The notes under the pieces: model-generated
What the model saw: only the letters and a program-made list of their open reading frames with translations
Told to the model about the DNA's origin: nothing
Database searches by the model: none
From: DASSWG01 sp035705295
GTDB taxonomy: Bacteria; Bacteroidota; Bacteroidia; Flavobacteriales; Flavobacteriaceae
Assembly: GCA_035705295.1 (NCBI GenBank)
Contig: DASSWG010000006.1
Location: 1 to 64,000 of the forward strand
Direction: 5' to 3'
DNA: 64,000 nt
Position numbers and translations under genes: made by a program
Part shown: positions 56,520 to 64,000 of the stretch, piece after piece
Position numbering within the stretch: position 1 is the stretch's first letter
Layout of the letters: each line of letters starts with the position of its first letter

Positions 56520-59075
56520 TTATCCTTCCGTTTTTGTTTTGGGCTTCTCGATCTGGATTTTCAATTCGTTGGAACCTTTGTCGAGGTCCATATAAATGGT
56601 GTCACCTTCGGAAATTTTTGAAGTGATGATTTCTTCTGCCAAGGCATCTTCAATATATTTCTGGATCGCACGGTTAAGCGGCCGCGCGCCGTATTGTTGG
56701 TCAAAACCTTTGTCGGCGATAAAGTCTTTCGCTTTGTCGCTCAATTTTAGGTCATAGCCCAAACCGTCAATTCGTTTGAACAATTTTTCCAATTCAATAT
56801 CGATGATTTTATGAATGTCTTCCCGATCCAACCCATTGAAGATCACCACATCGTCGATACGGTTCAAAAACTCGGGCGCAAAAGCTTTTTTCAATGCGTT
56901 TTCGATCACGCCTTTGGCATGCGTATCCACTTGCGCTTTTTGCGCGGCAGTTCCAAATCCGACCCCTTGCCCGAAATCTTTCAATTTTCGCGAACCGATG
57001 TTGGAGGTCATTATGATAATGCTGTTTTTAAAATCGATTTTCCTGCCAAGGCTATCGGTCAAATATCCGTCGTCCAAAACTTGCAACAACATATTAAAAA
57101 CGTCGGGATGCGCTTTTTCAACCTCGTCGAGCAAAATAACGGAATAGGGTTTGCGGCGTACTTTTTCCGAAAGTTGACCACCTTCTTCATAGCCGACATA
57201 GCCCGGAGGCGCCCCGATCAATCGTGAAATTGCGAATTTTTCCATGTATTCGCTCATATCGATTCGGATCAGCGCATCTTCATTGTCGAACAGTTCGCGC
57301 GCCAATACTTTTGCCAATTGGGTTTTTCCCACTCCGGTTTGCCCCAAGAAAATAAAGGAACCAATGGGTCTGTCGGGGTCTTTCAAACCGGCCCGGTTGC
57401 GTTGAATGGCTTTTACCACTTTTCCAACGGCTTCGTCTTGGCCAATTACTTTTCCTTTGATCAATTTTGGCAGTTCCGCCAATTTGTTGATTTCGGTTTG
57501 GGCGATCCGGTTCACTGGGATTCCGGTCATCATGGAAACCACATCGGCAACATTGTCTTCTGTGACGGTTTCTCGGTGTTGTTTGGACTCTTCCTCCCAC
57601 TGTTTTTGGGCGATTTCCAATTCTTTTTCCAGTTTTTTCTCATCGTCGCGAAGCTTGGCGGCTTCTTCATATTTTTGTTTTTTTACCACCGAATTTTTCA
57701 AACCTTTGACCGCGTCGAGTTCTTTTTCCAGTTCCAAAATTTGTTTGGGAACATGAATATTGGTGATGTGGACACGCGATCCGGCCTCGTCCAACGCGTC
57801 GATGGCCTTGTCGGGAAGAAAACGGTCGGTCATATAGCGGTTGGTGAGTTTCACGCAAGCAGCGATTGCTTCATCGGTATATTCGACATTGTGGTGTTCC
57901 TCGTATTTATTTTTGATATTGTTCAAAATTTCGATGGTTTCCGGAACGGAAGTTGGCTCGATGATCACTTTCTGAAACCTGCGTTCCAACGCGCCGTCTT
58001 TTTCAATGTGCTGGCGATATTCGTCCAAAGTCGTTGCCCCGATGCATTGTAGTTCGCCAGTTGCCAAGGCGGGTTTGAACATATTGCTGGCGTCCAAACT
58101 TCCAGTGGCGCCACCTGCCCCGACAATGGTATGTATTTCGTCGATGAACAAAATGATGTCGTCGTTTTTTTCAAGTTCGTTCATTACCGCTTTCATGCGT
58201 TCTTCAAATTGTCCGCGGTATTTGGTGCCGGCTACCAAACTCGCCAAATCAAGTGTCACCACACGTTTGTCGAACAATATTCTGGAAACTTTTCGTTGAA
58301 TGATTCGAAGGGACAAGCCCTCGGCAATGGCACTTTTTCCAACGCCGGGTTCGCCGATCAACAAAGGGTTGTTTTTTTTCCTTCGGCTTAAAATTTGGGA
58401 AACCCGTTCAATTTCTTTTTCCCTGCCGACCACTGGGTCCAATTTTCCTTCGTCGGCCAATGCGGTCAAATCGCGGCCAAAATTGTCCAAAACCGGGGTT
58501 TTGGATTTTTTGGTAGTTTTTCCAGGGTTTCCGGTGTTTCCAAAAGGGGTGTTTTTGGCACTATCACCCGAAGGATTTTCTTCTTCGGAAAAAGATTCGG
58601 AAGTGGGCGAGCCCAAATAGCCATCATCTTGGGTGATCATGGATTTGAATTCATCTTTTACGTTGTCGTAATCTACTTTCATTTTGTTCAAAAGCTTGGT
58701 GGTGGGGTCGTTTTCGTTTCTTAAAATGCACAACAACAAATGTGCGGTGTTGATGGAAGAGCTTTGAAAAAGTTTTGCTTCCAAAAAAGTGGTTTTCAAT
58801 GCCCGTTCCGCTTGGCGTGTCAAATGCAGGTTTTTCTTTTTGTTGGATACGGTTGCAATGCCTGGGTTCGCCGGACTGAGAATTTCCACTTTCTTGCGAA
58901 GGTGGTTCAAATCGATTTCCAATGAATCCAATATATCGATCGCCTTCCCACTGCCGTCACGCAGCAGTCCCAGCATCAAATGTTCGGTGCCTATAAAATC
59001 GTGCCCCAAACGCAAGGCTTCTTCTTTGCTGTACGTGATTACATCTTTGACTCGTGGTGAAAAATTATCGTCCAT
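56520..59075 (-). CDS. clpC: ATP-dependent Clp protease ATP-binding subunit ClpC
   Basis: ClpC is a Hsp100 unfoldase that feeds ClpP and takes adaptors such as ClpS (encoded at the start of this window). The 851-residue protein has the N domain (two Clp-N repeats, about 1-150) and an Asp/Ser/Gly-rich linker. D1 Walker A is LLIGEPGVGKSAIAEGL and Walker B ILFIDEIHTIVGAGG. The middle domain carries a UVR-like motif (KKQKYEEAAKLRDDEKKLEK). D2 Walker A is FLGQTGVGKTQLAKVLA with DEVEKAHPDVFN. It diverges from gyrA. Confidence 0.97.
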   Translation of the reverse strand: MDDNFSPRVKDVITYSKEEALRLGHDFIGTEHLMLGLLRDGSGKAIDILDSLEIDLNHLRKKVEILSPANPGIATVSNKKKNLHLTRQAERALKTTFLEAKLFQSSSINTAHLLLCILRNENDPTTKLLNKMKVDYDNVKDEFKSMITQDDGYLGSPTSESFSEEENPSGDSAKNTPFGNTGNPGKTTKKSKTPVLDNFGRDLTALADEGKLDPVVGREKEIERVSQILSRRKKNNPLLIGEPGVGKSAIAEGLSLRIIQRKVSRILFDKRVVTLDLASLVAGTKYRGQFEERMKAVMNELEKNDDIILFIDEIHTIVGAGGATGSLDASNMFKPALATGELQCIGATTLDEYRQHIEKDGALERRFQKVIIEPTSVPETIEILNNIKNKYEEHHNVEYTDEAIAACVKLTNRYMTDRFLPDKAIDALDEAGSRVHITNIHVPKQILELEKELDAVKGLKNSVVKKQKYEEAAKLRDDEKKLEKELEIAQKQWEEESKQHRETVTEDNVADVVSMMTGIPVNRIAQTEINKLAELPKLIKGKVIGQDEAVGKVVKAIQRNRAGLKDPDRPIGSFIFLGQTGVGKTQLAKVLARELFDNEDALIRIDMSEYMEKFAISRLIGAPPGYVGYEEGGQLSEKVRRKPYSVILLDEVEKAHPDVFNMLLQVLDDGYLTDSLGRKIDFKNSIIIMTSNIGSRKLKDFGQGVGFGTAAQKAQVDTHAKGVIENALKKAFAPEFLNRIDDVVIFNGLDREDIHKIIDIELEKLFKRIDGLGYDLKLSDKAKDFIADKGFDQQYGARPLNRAIQKYIEDALAEEIITSKISEGDTIYMDLDKGSNELKIQIEKPKTKTEG

Positions 59076-59317
59076 TTTTTAAACGCCTTTGTTAGATTTT
59101 ACATTCTAATTTATTCAAAAACCATACCTATTAATCTTGAATAGCTAATTGACAAAATAAAGTTGTGGTTTCAAAATTTTGTTGCCTGAACTTATCAACT
59201 AAACTACAACAAAAATTTGTTAATAAAAACCCGTCGAAAGAACGGGCAAAATGGCATAATAACAGATAATATCCGTAAATTGCCTCGTTAAAAATTAGAA
59301 TTACAAATCTACTATTT

Positions 59318-61840
59318 ATGGCTGAAGGAGAAAAGCTGATCCCCATCAATATTGAAGATGAAATGAAGACCGCGTACATCGATTATTCGATGTCGGTCAT
59401 CGTGTCACGTGCCTTGCCCGACGTGCGCGACGGTTTGAAACCTGTTCACAGAAGGGTTTTGTTCGGAATGCATGAACTGGGCGTAACTTCCAACCGCGCC
59501 CATAAAAAGTCCGCAAGGATTGTGGGGGAGGTTTTGGGAAAATACCACCCGCACGGCGACACCTCCGTTTATGACACCATGGTTCGAATGGCGCAAGAGT
59601 GGAGTTTGCGCTATATGTTGATTGACGGGCAAGGAAATTTTGGTTCTGTCGATGGCGATAGGCCGGCAGCAATGCGTTACACCGAAGCACGGATGCGCAA
59701 AATCAGTGAAGATATGTTGGCCGATATCGACAAGGAAACCGTCGATCACAAATTGAATTTTGACGACACCTTGAAAGAACCCACCGTACTGCCTTCTCGA
59801 ATTCCCAATTTATTGGTAAATGGTGCAAGTGGAATCGCGGTCGGAATGGCAACCAATATGCCTCCGCACAATTTATCGGAAGTGGTGGACGGAACCATTG
59901 CCTATATCGAAAACAACGAGATTGAAATCGATGAATTGATCACCCATATAAAAGCCCCCGATTTTCCTACCGGCGGAATTATTTATGGTTATGATGGCGT
60001 GAAAGAAGCATTCAAAACCGGAAGGGGAAGAATTGTTATGCGGGCGAAAACCCATATGGAAGAAGTTGGTGGAAAAGAATGCATTATTGTTTCGGAAATC
60101 CCCTACCAAGTCAATAAAGCGGATATGATCAAAAAAACCGCCGATTTGGTGAACGACAAAAAAATTGACGGAATTTCCCTTATTCGTGATGAATCGGATC
60201 GAAAAGGAATGCGGATTGTATATTTTTTGAAACGCGATGCCGTTCCGAACGTGGTACTGAACACCTTGTTCAAACATACGGCTTTGCAATCCTCTTTTAG
60301 TGTGAACAACATTGCTTTGGTCAAAGGAAGACCGGAAATGCTCAACCTAAAGGATATGATCCGTCATTTTGTGGATCATCGACATGAAGTTGTGGTGCGA
60401 AGAACGGAATACGAACTTCGAAAAGCGCAAGAGCGCGCGCATATTTTGGAAGGCTTGATCATTGCTTCGGACAATATTGACGAAGTAATTGCACTCATAA
60501 GGGCTTCCAGCAACGCGGACGAGGCCCGAAGCAAATTGATAGAGCGTTTTGAACTTAGTGAAATCCAAGCAAAAGCCATTGTTGAAATGCGTTTGCGTCA
60601 ACTTACCGGTCTGGAACAGGACAAGTTGCGCACGGAATATGAAGAATTGATGAAGACCATCGAGGATTTGAAGGATATTTTGGCAAACAAAGACCGCCGA
60701 ATGGAGATCATCAAAGAAGAATTGTTGGAGGTCAAAGAAAAATATGGAGATGAACGCCGTTCCGAAATCGAATATGCAGGGGGCGATTTGAGCATGGAAG
60801 ATATGATTCCCGATGAAAAAGTGGTGATCACCATTTCGCATGCCGGTTACATCAAACGAACTTCCTTGTCCGAATACAAAAAACAAAATAGAGGAGGAGT
60901 GGGGCAAAAAGGATCCACCACCCGAAACGAAGATTTCTTGGAATATTTGTTCGTGGGCACCAACCACCAATACATGATTTTCTTCACCCAAGCGGGAAAA
61001 TGTTATTGGATGCGGGTTTTTGAAATTCCGGAAGGAAGCAAGACCTCCAAAGGAAGGGCCATTCAAAATTTGGTGAACATTGACCCTGAAGATAAAGTGA
61101 AAGCATTTATTTGCACCCAAGATTTAAAAGACGAAGAATACATCAACAGTCATTATGTCATTATGGCCACCAAGAAAGGGCAAGTGAAAAAGACTTCGTT
61201 GGAACAATATTCGCGCCCACGGACCAATGGTATCAATGCGATCACGATTCGCGAAGGCGACGAATTGCTTTCCGCAAGGCTCACCACGGGCGACAGCCAT
61301 GTGATGTTGGGCTTAAAAAGTGGAAAAGCCATCCGTTTTGAAGAAAGCAAAACCCGCCCAATGGGTAGAAATGCTTCCGGTGTGCGCGGAATCCGCTTGG
61401 CGAACGACAAGGACGAAGTGGTCGGCTTGGTGGCCGTGAACGATATGGAAACCGATATTTTGGTGGTTTCCGAAAATGGCTATGGAAAACGTTCCAGCCT
61501 GGACGATTACCGAATTACCAACCGCGGAGGAAAAGGGGTGAAAACCATTTCCATTACCCCAAAAACAGGGGAGTTGGTTTCCATACTGAACGTTTCCGAT
61601 CAAGATGATTTGATGATCATCAACAAGTCGGGAATTGCCATTCGCATGGCCGTGGAAAATTTACGGGTAATGGGCCGTGCCACCCAAGGTGTTCGATTGA
61701 TCAACCTTAGGGAAGGTGATGCAATTGCAGCGGTCGCAAAAGTGATGCAAGAGGAAGAAGATGCCGACGAACTGGATGACCTATCGGAAGATCAGACCAA
61801 TGATGGCACAACTATTGCAAATAACGACGAAGAAGAATAA
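59318..61840 (+). CDS. gyrA: DNA gyrase subunit A
   Basis: The cleaving subunit of gyrase, which introduces negative supercoils. The 840-residue protein has the catalytic tyrosine Y121 in RPAAMRYTEARMRKIS and the quinolone-determining region HPHGDTSVYDTMVRMAQEWS, with Thr at the E. coli Ser83 position and Asp retained at the Asp87 position. A GyrA box QNRGGVGQKGS near residue 527 confirms GyrA rather than ParC. The C-terminus is acidic and low-complexity. The TPR gene follows after 18 bases. Confidence 0.97.
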   Translation: MAEGEKLIPINIEDEMKTAYIDYSMSVIVSRALPDVRDGLKPVHRRVLFGMHELGVTSNRAHKKSARIVGEVLGKYHPHGDTSVYDTMVRMAQEWSLRYMLIDGQGNFGSVDGDRPAAMRYTEARMRKISEDMLADIDKETVDHKLNFDDTLKEPTVLPSRIPNLLVNGASGIAVGMATNMPPHNLSEVVDGTIAYIENNEIEIDELITHIKAPDFPTGGIIYGYDGVKEAFKTGRGRIVMRAKTHMEEVGGKECIIVSEIPYQVNKADMIKKTADLVNDKKIDGISLIRDESDRKGMRIVYFLKRDAVPNVVLNTLFKHTALQSSFSVNNIALVKGRPEMLNLKDMIRHFVDHRHEVVVRRTEYELRKAQERAHILEGLIIASDNIDEVIALIRASSNADEARSKLIERFELSEIQAKAIVEMRLRQLTGLEQDKLRTEYEELMKTIEDLKDILANKDRRMEIIKEELLEVKEKYGDERRSEIEYAGGDLSMEDMIPDEKVVITISHAGYIKRTSLSEYKKQNRGGVGQKGSTTRNEDFLEYLFVGTNHQYMIFFTQAGKCYWMRVFEIPEGSKTSKGRAIQNLVNIDPEDKVKAFICTQDLKDEEYINSHYVIMATKKGQVKKTSLEQYSRPRTNGINAITIREGDELLSARLTTGDSHVMLGLKSGKAIRFEESKTRPMGRNASGVRGIRLANDKDEVVGLVAVNDMETDILVVSENGYGKRSSLDDYRITNRGGKGVKTISITPKTGELVSILNVSDQDDLMIINKSGIAIRMAVENLRVMGRATQGVRLINLREGDAIAAVAKVMQEEEDADELDDLSEDQTNDGTTIANNDEEE

Positions 61841-61858
61841 AAACCAAAAACCAAAAAA

Positions 61859-63115
61859 ATGAAAAAGAAAATTTTAACCATCGCACTTTCTTTGGCCACG
61901 GTTATGGCATTTTCACAAAAAAAGGAAATCCGAAACGCGGAAGACGCCATTGAAGAAGGAAACTATACTGAAGCAAAATCGCTTTTGAAGCAAGTGGAAA
62001 GTCAAATTTCCGAAGAGAGCGAAAACACCCAAACCGATTATTATTTGGCAAAAGCCCAAGCCTATTTGGGAGCGAACAATGGTTCCGCCACTTCGATGGA
62101 GGACCTTATGATTGCTGCCGAAGCCTATAACAAAGTGAAAGAACTCGGCGAAGAGGAAGCTGCCGATACCGGGATTATGGCCGTAAGAAACGCTTTGGTG
62201 AATTCCGCCATTACGGATCAAAACAATAAAAAATACGGAGATGCGGCAAAAAAGTTATATAAAAGCTACCAAATGAACAAAATAGACACTGTTTATTTGT
62301 ATTATGCCGCAAACCTTTCGTTGAACGGCAAGGACTACGATTCCGCTTTGAAATATTACAAAGAATTGATGGAGCTTGGCTACGATGGAAGTGAAACGCA
62401 ATTTGTGGCCACCGATATTGCAACCGGCGAGGTGAAAACTTTTTCTTCCAAAGAAGAGCGTGACCTATTTGTGAAAAGTGGCGAATACAACAACCCCCAA
62501 ACTAAAGCAATTCCTTCCAAAAAAGGGGAAATAGCCAAAAACATTGCGTTGATTTATATTCAGCAGGACAAATTGGACTTGGCGAAAGAAGCCATGGCAA
62601 GCGCAAAAGCAGAAAACCCCGATGACATTGGGTTGCTGCAGGCCGAGGCGAATATGTACTATAACTTGGGAAAAGTTGATAAATACAATCAATTGATGAA
62701 AGAGATTGTAAAAAAAGACCCCGAAAATGCCACGTTGTATTACAATTTGGCCGTTACCTCGGCAGAACTTGGCGATACCAAAGGAGCGATAGAATACTAC
62801 AAAAAAGCCATTGAATTTGATCCAGCTATGGAAGCGGCCTATTTCAATTTGGCGGCGACTATTTTGGAAAAAGAAGATGCAATTTTGGAACAGATGAACA
62901 AAGCATTGGCCGACGGAAACAATTCAAAATACGATGAACTGGCCGCCCAGCGAAAAGAAACCTACCAACAAGCGTTGCCCTATTTGGAAAAAGCAAAGGA
63001 ACTTGCCCCGGACAATGAAGGGGTTTTGCGCACAATGATGAATATTTATTATGTGTTGGGAAACAACGAAAAAGCTAAAGAAATGAAAACAAAATTGGAT
63101 GCTTTGGGCAAGTAA
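61859..63115 (+). CDS. Exported tetratricopeptide-repeat protein
   Basis: A 418-residue exported protein. A signal peptide (MKKKILTIALSLATVMAFSQ) precedes several TPR units: about 25-60, 135-170, 215-250, 255-290, 295-330 and 360-415. Typical helices are NATLYYNLAVTSAELGDTKG and AIEYYKKAIEFDPAMEAAYF. TPRs mediate protein-protein contacts; no partner can be named. Starting 18 bases after gyrA, it is probably co-transcribed, an arrangement that may be conserved in this phylum. A strong terminator follows. Confidence 0.9.
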   Translation: MKKKILTIALSLATVMAFSQKKEIRNAEDAIEEGNYTEAKSLLKQVESQISEESENTQTDYYLAKAQAYLGANNGSATSMEDLMIAAEAYNKVKELGEEEAADTGIMAVRNALVNSAITDQNNKKYGDAAKKLYKSYQMNKIDTVYLYYAANLSLNGKDYDSALKYYKELMELGYDGSETQFVATDIATGEVKTFSSKEERDLFVKSGEYNNPQTKAIPSKKGEIAKNIALIYIQQDKLDLAKEAMASAKAENPDDIGLLQAEANMYYNLGKVDKYNQLMKEIVKKDPENATLYYNLAVTSAELGDTKGAIEYYKKAIEFDPAMEAAYFNLAATILEKEDAILEQMNKALADGNNSKYDELAAQRKETYQQALPYLEKAKELAPDNEGVLRTMMNIYYVLGNNEKAKEMKTKLDALGK

Positions 63116-63141
63116 GTAAGGTTTTTAAAATTTAGAGTAAT

Positions 63142-63173
63142 AAAAAAATGCGCTTTAACGAGCGCATTTTTTT
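63142..63173. terminator. Bidirectional terminator between the TPR and NlpC/P60 genes
   Basis: AAAAAAATGCGCT and AGCGCATTTTTTT form a stem with a six-base loop; the right T run includes the last bases of the NlpC/P60 stop codon region. Confidence 0.9.
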
Positions 63174-63921
63174 ATATAATTTTTTTGATCACCCGAAGGT
63201 TGTGGGAATATTTTTTGGTGTCCACATTGAAAATCCCGCTGTGGTCCAACCGGTCGATGCGCACTTTTCCGTGCGCGTGGATGATGTAATTGTTTTCCAT
63301 AATTATTCCAACGTGGACAATCGCTCCTTCCGCATTGTCGAAAAAAGCCAAGTCGCCCGGCTCACTTTCTTCAATAAAACTCAACACTTCCCCTTGTTCT
63401 GCCTGCTGTGATGCATCTCGTGAAAGTCTATGGCCGTTCAATCGGTAAACCATTTGTGTCAATCCGCTGCAATCGATCCCAAAAGGGGTTTTTCCACCCC
63501 ATAAATACGGGGCGTTCAGGTATAAAGAGGCGGTTTTTGTAAAGTTGGACTTTTCCTTTTTTCCCCTGGTGCTATTACCTTCGTATGAATTTTCGAACAA
63601 GGCAATTCCGTTCAAATTGGAACCCAACGGAACGGGAACGAGCGATTTGTTTTTGTCGATGGAAAATTCTACCAAATCGGACACTAAAACCGGTTCGCTT
63701 TCATTCAATGATTTGTAATTCTCCTTGGTGATTTCGACAAATTGCTTGTTGTCCGCCCAGCCTTCATAATTGTCAAAAGCAATGCGTATTTTGCTCCAGT
63801 TTTTTCGCTGTTCCAATATTTTGAAATGATCGCCGTACAAAAGCTGGGAAACCATTTCACTTTTATCGGTAGGGTCCATTCGAACGGCAACAATGCCGAG
63901 ATTGCAAATTCCGTATTGCAT
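63172..63921 (-). CDS. NlpC/P60 (C40) family cell-wall peptidase
   Basis: A 249-residue protein with bacterial SH3 modules (about 1-115) and a C-terminal NlpC/P60 papain-like domain (about 125-249). The catalytic Cys is C151 in TPFGIDCSGLTQMVYRL; the His is H203 in AIVHVGIIMENN and the third polar residue H215 in IIHAHGKVRID. Members cleave D-Glu-DAP type peptide stems. It has no signal peptide, so either a cytoplasmic (recycling) role or an unrecognised export route is implied. ATG 63921 starts MQYGICNLGIVAVRM, typical of the family. Confidence 0.93.
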   Translation of the reverse strand: MQYGICNLGIVAVRMDPTDKSEMVSQLLYGDHFKILEQRKNWSKIRIAFDNYEGWADNKQFVEITKENYKSLNESEPVLVSDLVEFSIDKNKSLVPVPLGSNLNGIALFENSYEGNSTRGKKEKSNFTKTASLYLNAPYLWGGKTPFGIDCSGLTQMVYRLNGHRLSRDASQQAEQGEVLSFIEESEPGDLAFFDNAEGAIVHVGIIMENNYIIHAHGKVRIDRLDHSGIFNVDTKKYSHNLRVIKKII

Positions 63922-63958
63922 CTATTGAAAAAAAAATTAACGTGAACCCTGTGTGGGA

Positions 63959-64000
63959 TTATTTTTTCTGCTCATAAAAAACAAAGCCGTTAGCATTTTT
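63959..64000 (-). CDS. Possible 3' end of a gene extending beyond the window
   Basis: On the minus strand, 13 codons (KNANGFVFYEQKK) run from the window edge to a TAA at 63959-63961. The gene directed toward the NlpC/P60 gene would be upstream of it in the same operon. The segment is too short for any assignment, and a chance frame is possible. Confidence 0.3.
   Translation of the reverse strand, partial: KNANGFVFYEQKK

Noticed and set aside
39716..61840. parE-parC and gyrA as duplicated or misassembled gyrase genes
   Set aside because: ParC and GyrA here differ throughout and only GyrA has a GyrA box; having both gyrase and topoisomerase IV is normal.

Overview
The window looks like a chromosomal segment of a Flavobacteriaceae bacterium (phylum Bacteroidota). 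The evidence is moderate-to-low GC, many promoters of the Bacteroidota type (TTTG about 20 bases upstream of TAnnTTTG), few Shine-Dalgarno sequences, a type IX secretion sorting tail, and families typical of the group (DUF4290, TIGR02757, DUF2147, DUF493, START-like, TlpA/DUF4369). It starts inside prmA and ends just beyond an NlpC/P60 gene. Most of it is housekeeping DNA.

Layout. 1-7.4 kb: prmA (5' truncated), clpS, rdgB, a cold-shock gene, a DUF2179 membrane protein, rlmH, nadC, a YihY-type membrane protein, two secreted proteins and an AT-rich RelE/ParE-type toxin-antitoxin pair. 7.7-16 kb: priA, a LytTR response regulator, rpsF-rpsR-rplI, a conserved hypothetical, a MacB-type permease, hisS, tRNA-Met and a degenerate tRNA-Met copy carrying palindromic inserts. 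16-31.4 kb: a START-like protein, a MITE-like element, a class IV aminotransferase, yqgE, HU, the NTPase-recQ-fmt operon, DUF493, DUF4290, murA (with Asp in place of the catalytic Cys), a GAF histidine kinase, rlpA-TIGR02757, serC-serA, and a LuxC-like acyl-CoA reductase divergent from a ferredoxin with back-to-back promoters. 31.5-39.4 kb: a secreted hypothetical, ychF, a repeat-rich gap, and the main accessory locus. That locus holds a 1378-residue fibre protein (48 Gly-X-Y triplets, three 107-residue repeats, about 28 seventeen-residue beta-roll repeats and a C-terminal S74 self-cleaving chaperone), a small T9SS-sorted protein upstream in the same direction, and a divergent PAS-LuxR regulator. 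39.7-48 kb: parE, a small membrane protein and parC with overlapping reading frames; a lipoprotein; an XRE regulator and an M14 carboxypeptidase sharing a control region with four TTACAAnTGTAA-like operators; an Lrp regulator and yebC. 48.5-64 kb: phhB, an FMN reductase-like protein, a RmlD-like protein, gcvT, nnr, a TlpA lipoprotein, hutH, clpC, gyrA, a TPR protein and an NlpC/P60 peptidase.

The strongest candidates for something new are the fibre/T9SS/LuxR locus, the four-operator XRE-M14 switch, and the membrane protein embedded between the topoisomerase IV genes. Several intergenic regions share a CCAAATTCCAA-rich low-complexity repeat with inserted small palindromes. Strong hairpin terminators separate many convergent pairs.

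All functions are inferred from recognisable sequence motifs and recalled family patterns; no database search was possible. Starts were moved from the longest open frame to the first plausible codon wherever family N-termini or promoters demanded it.
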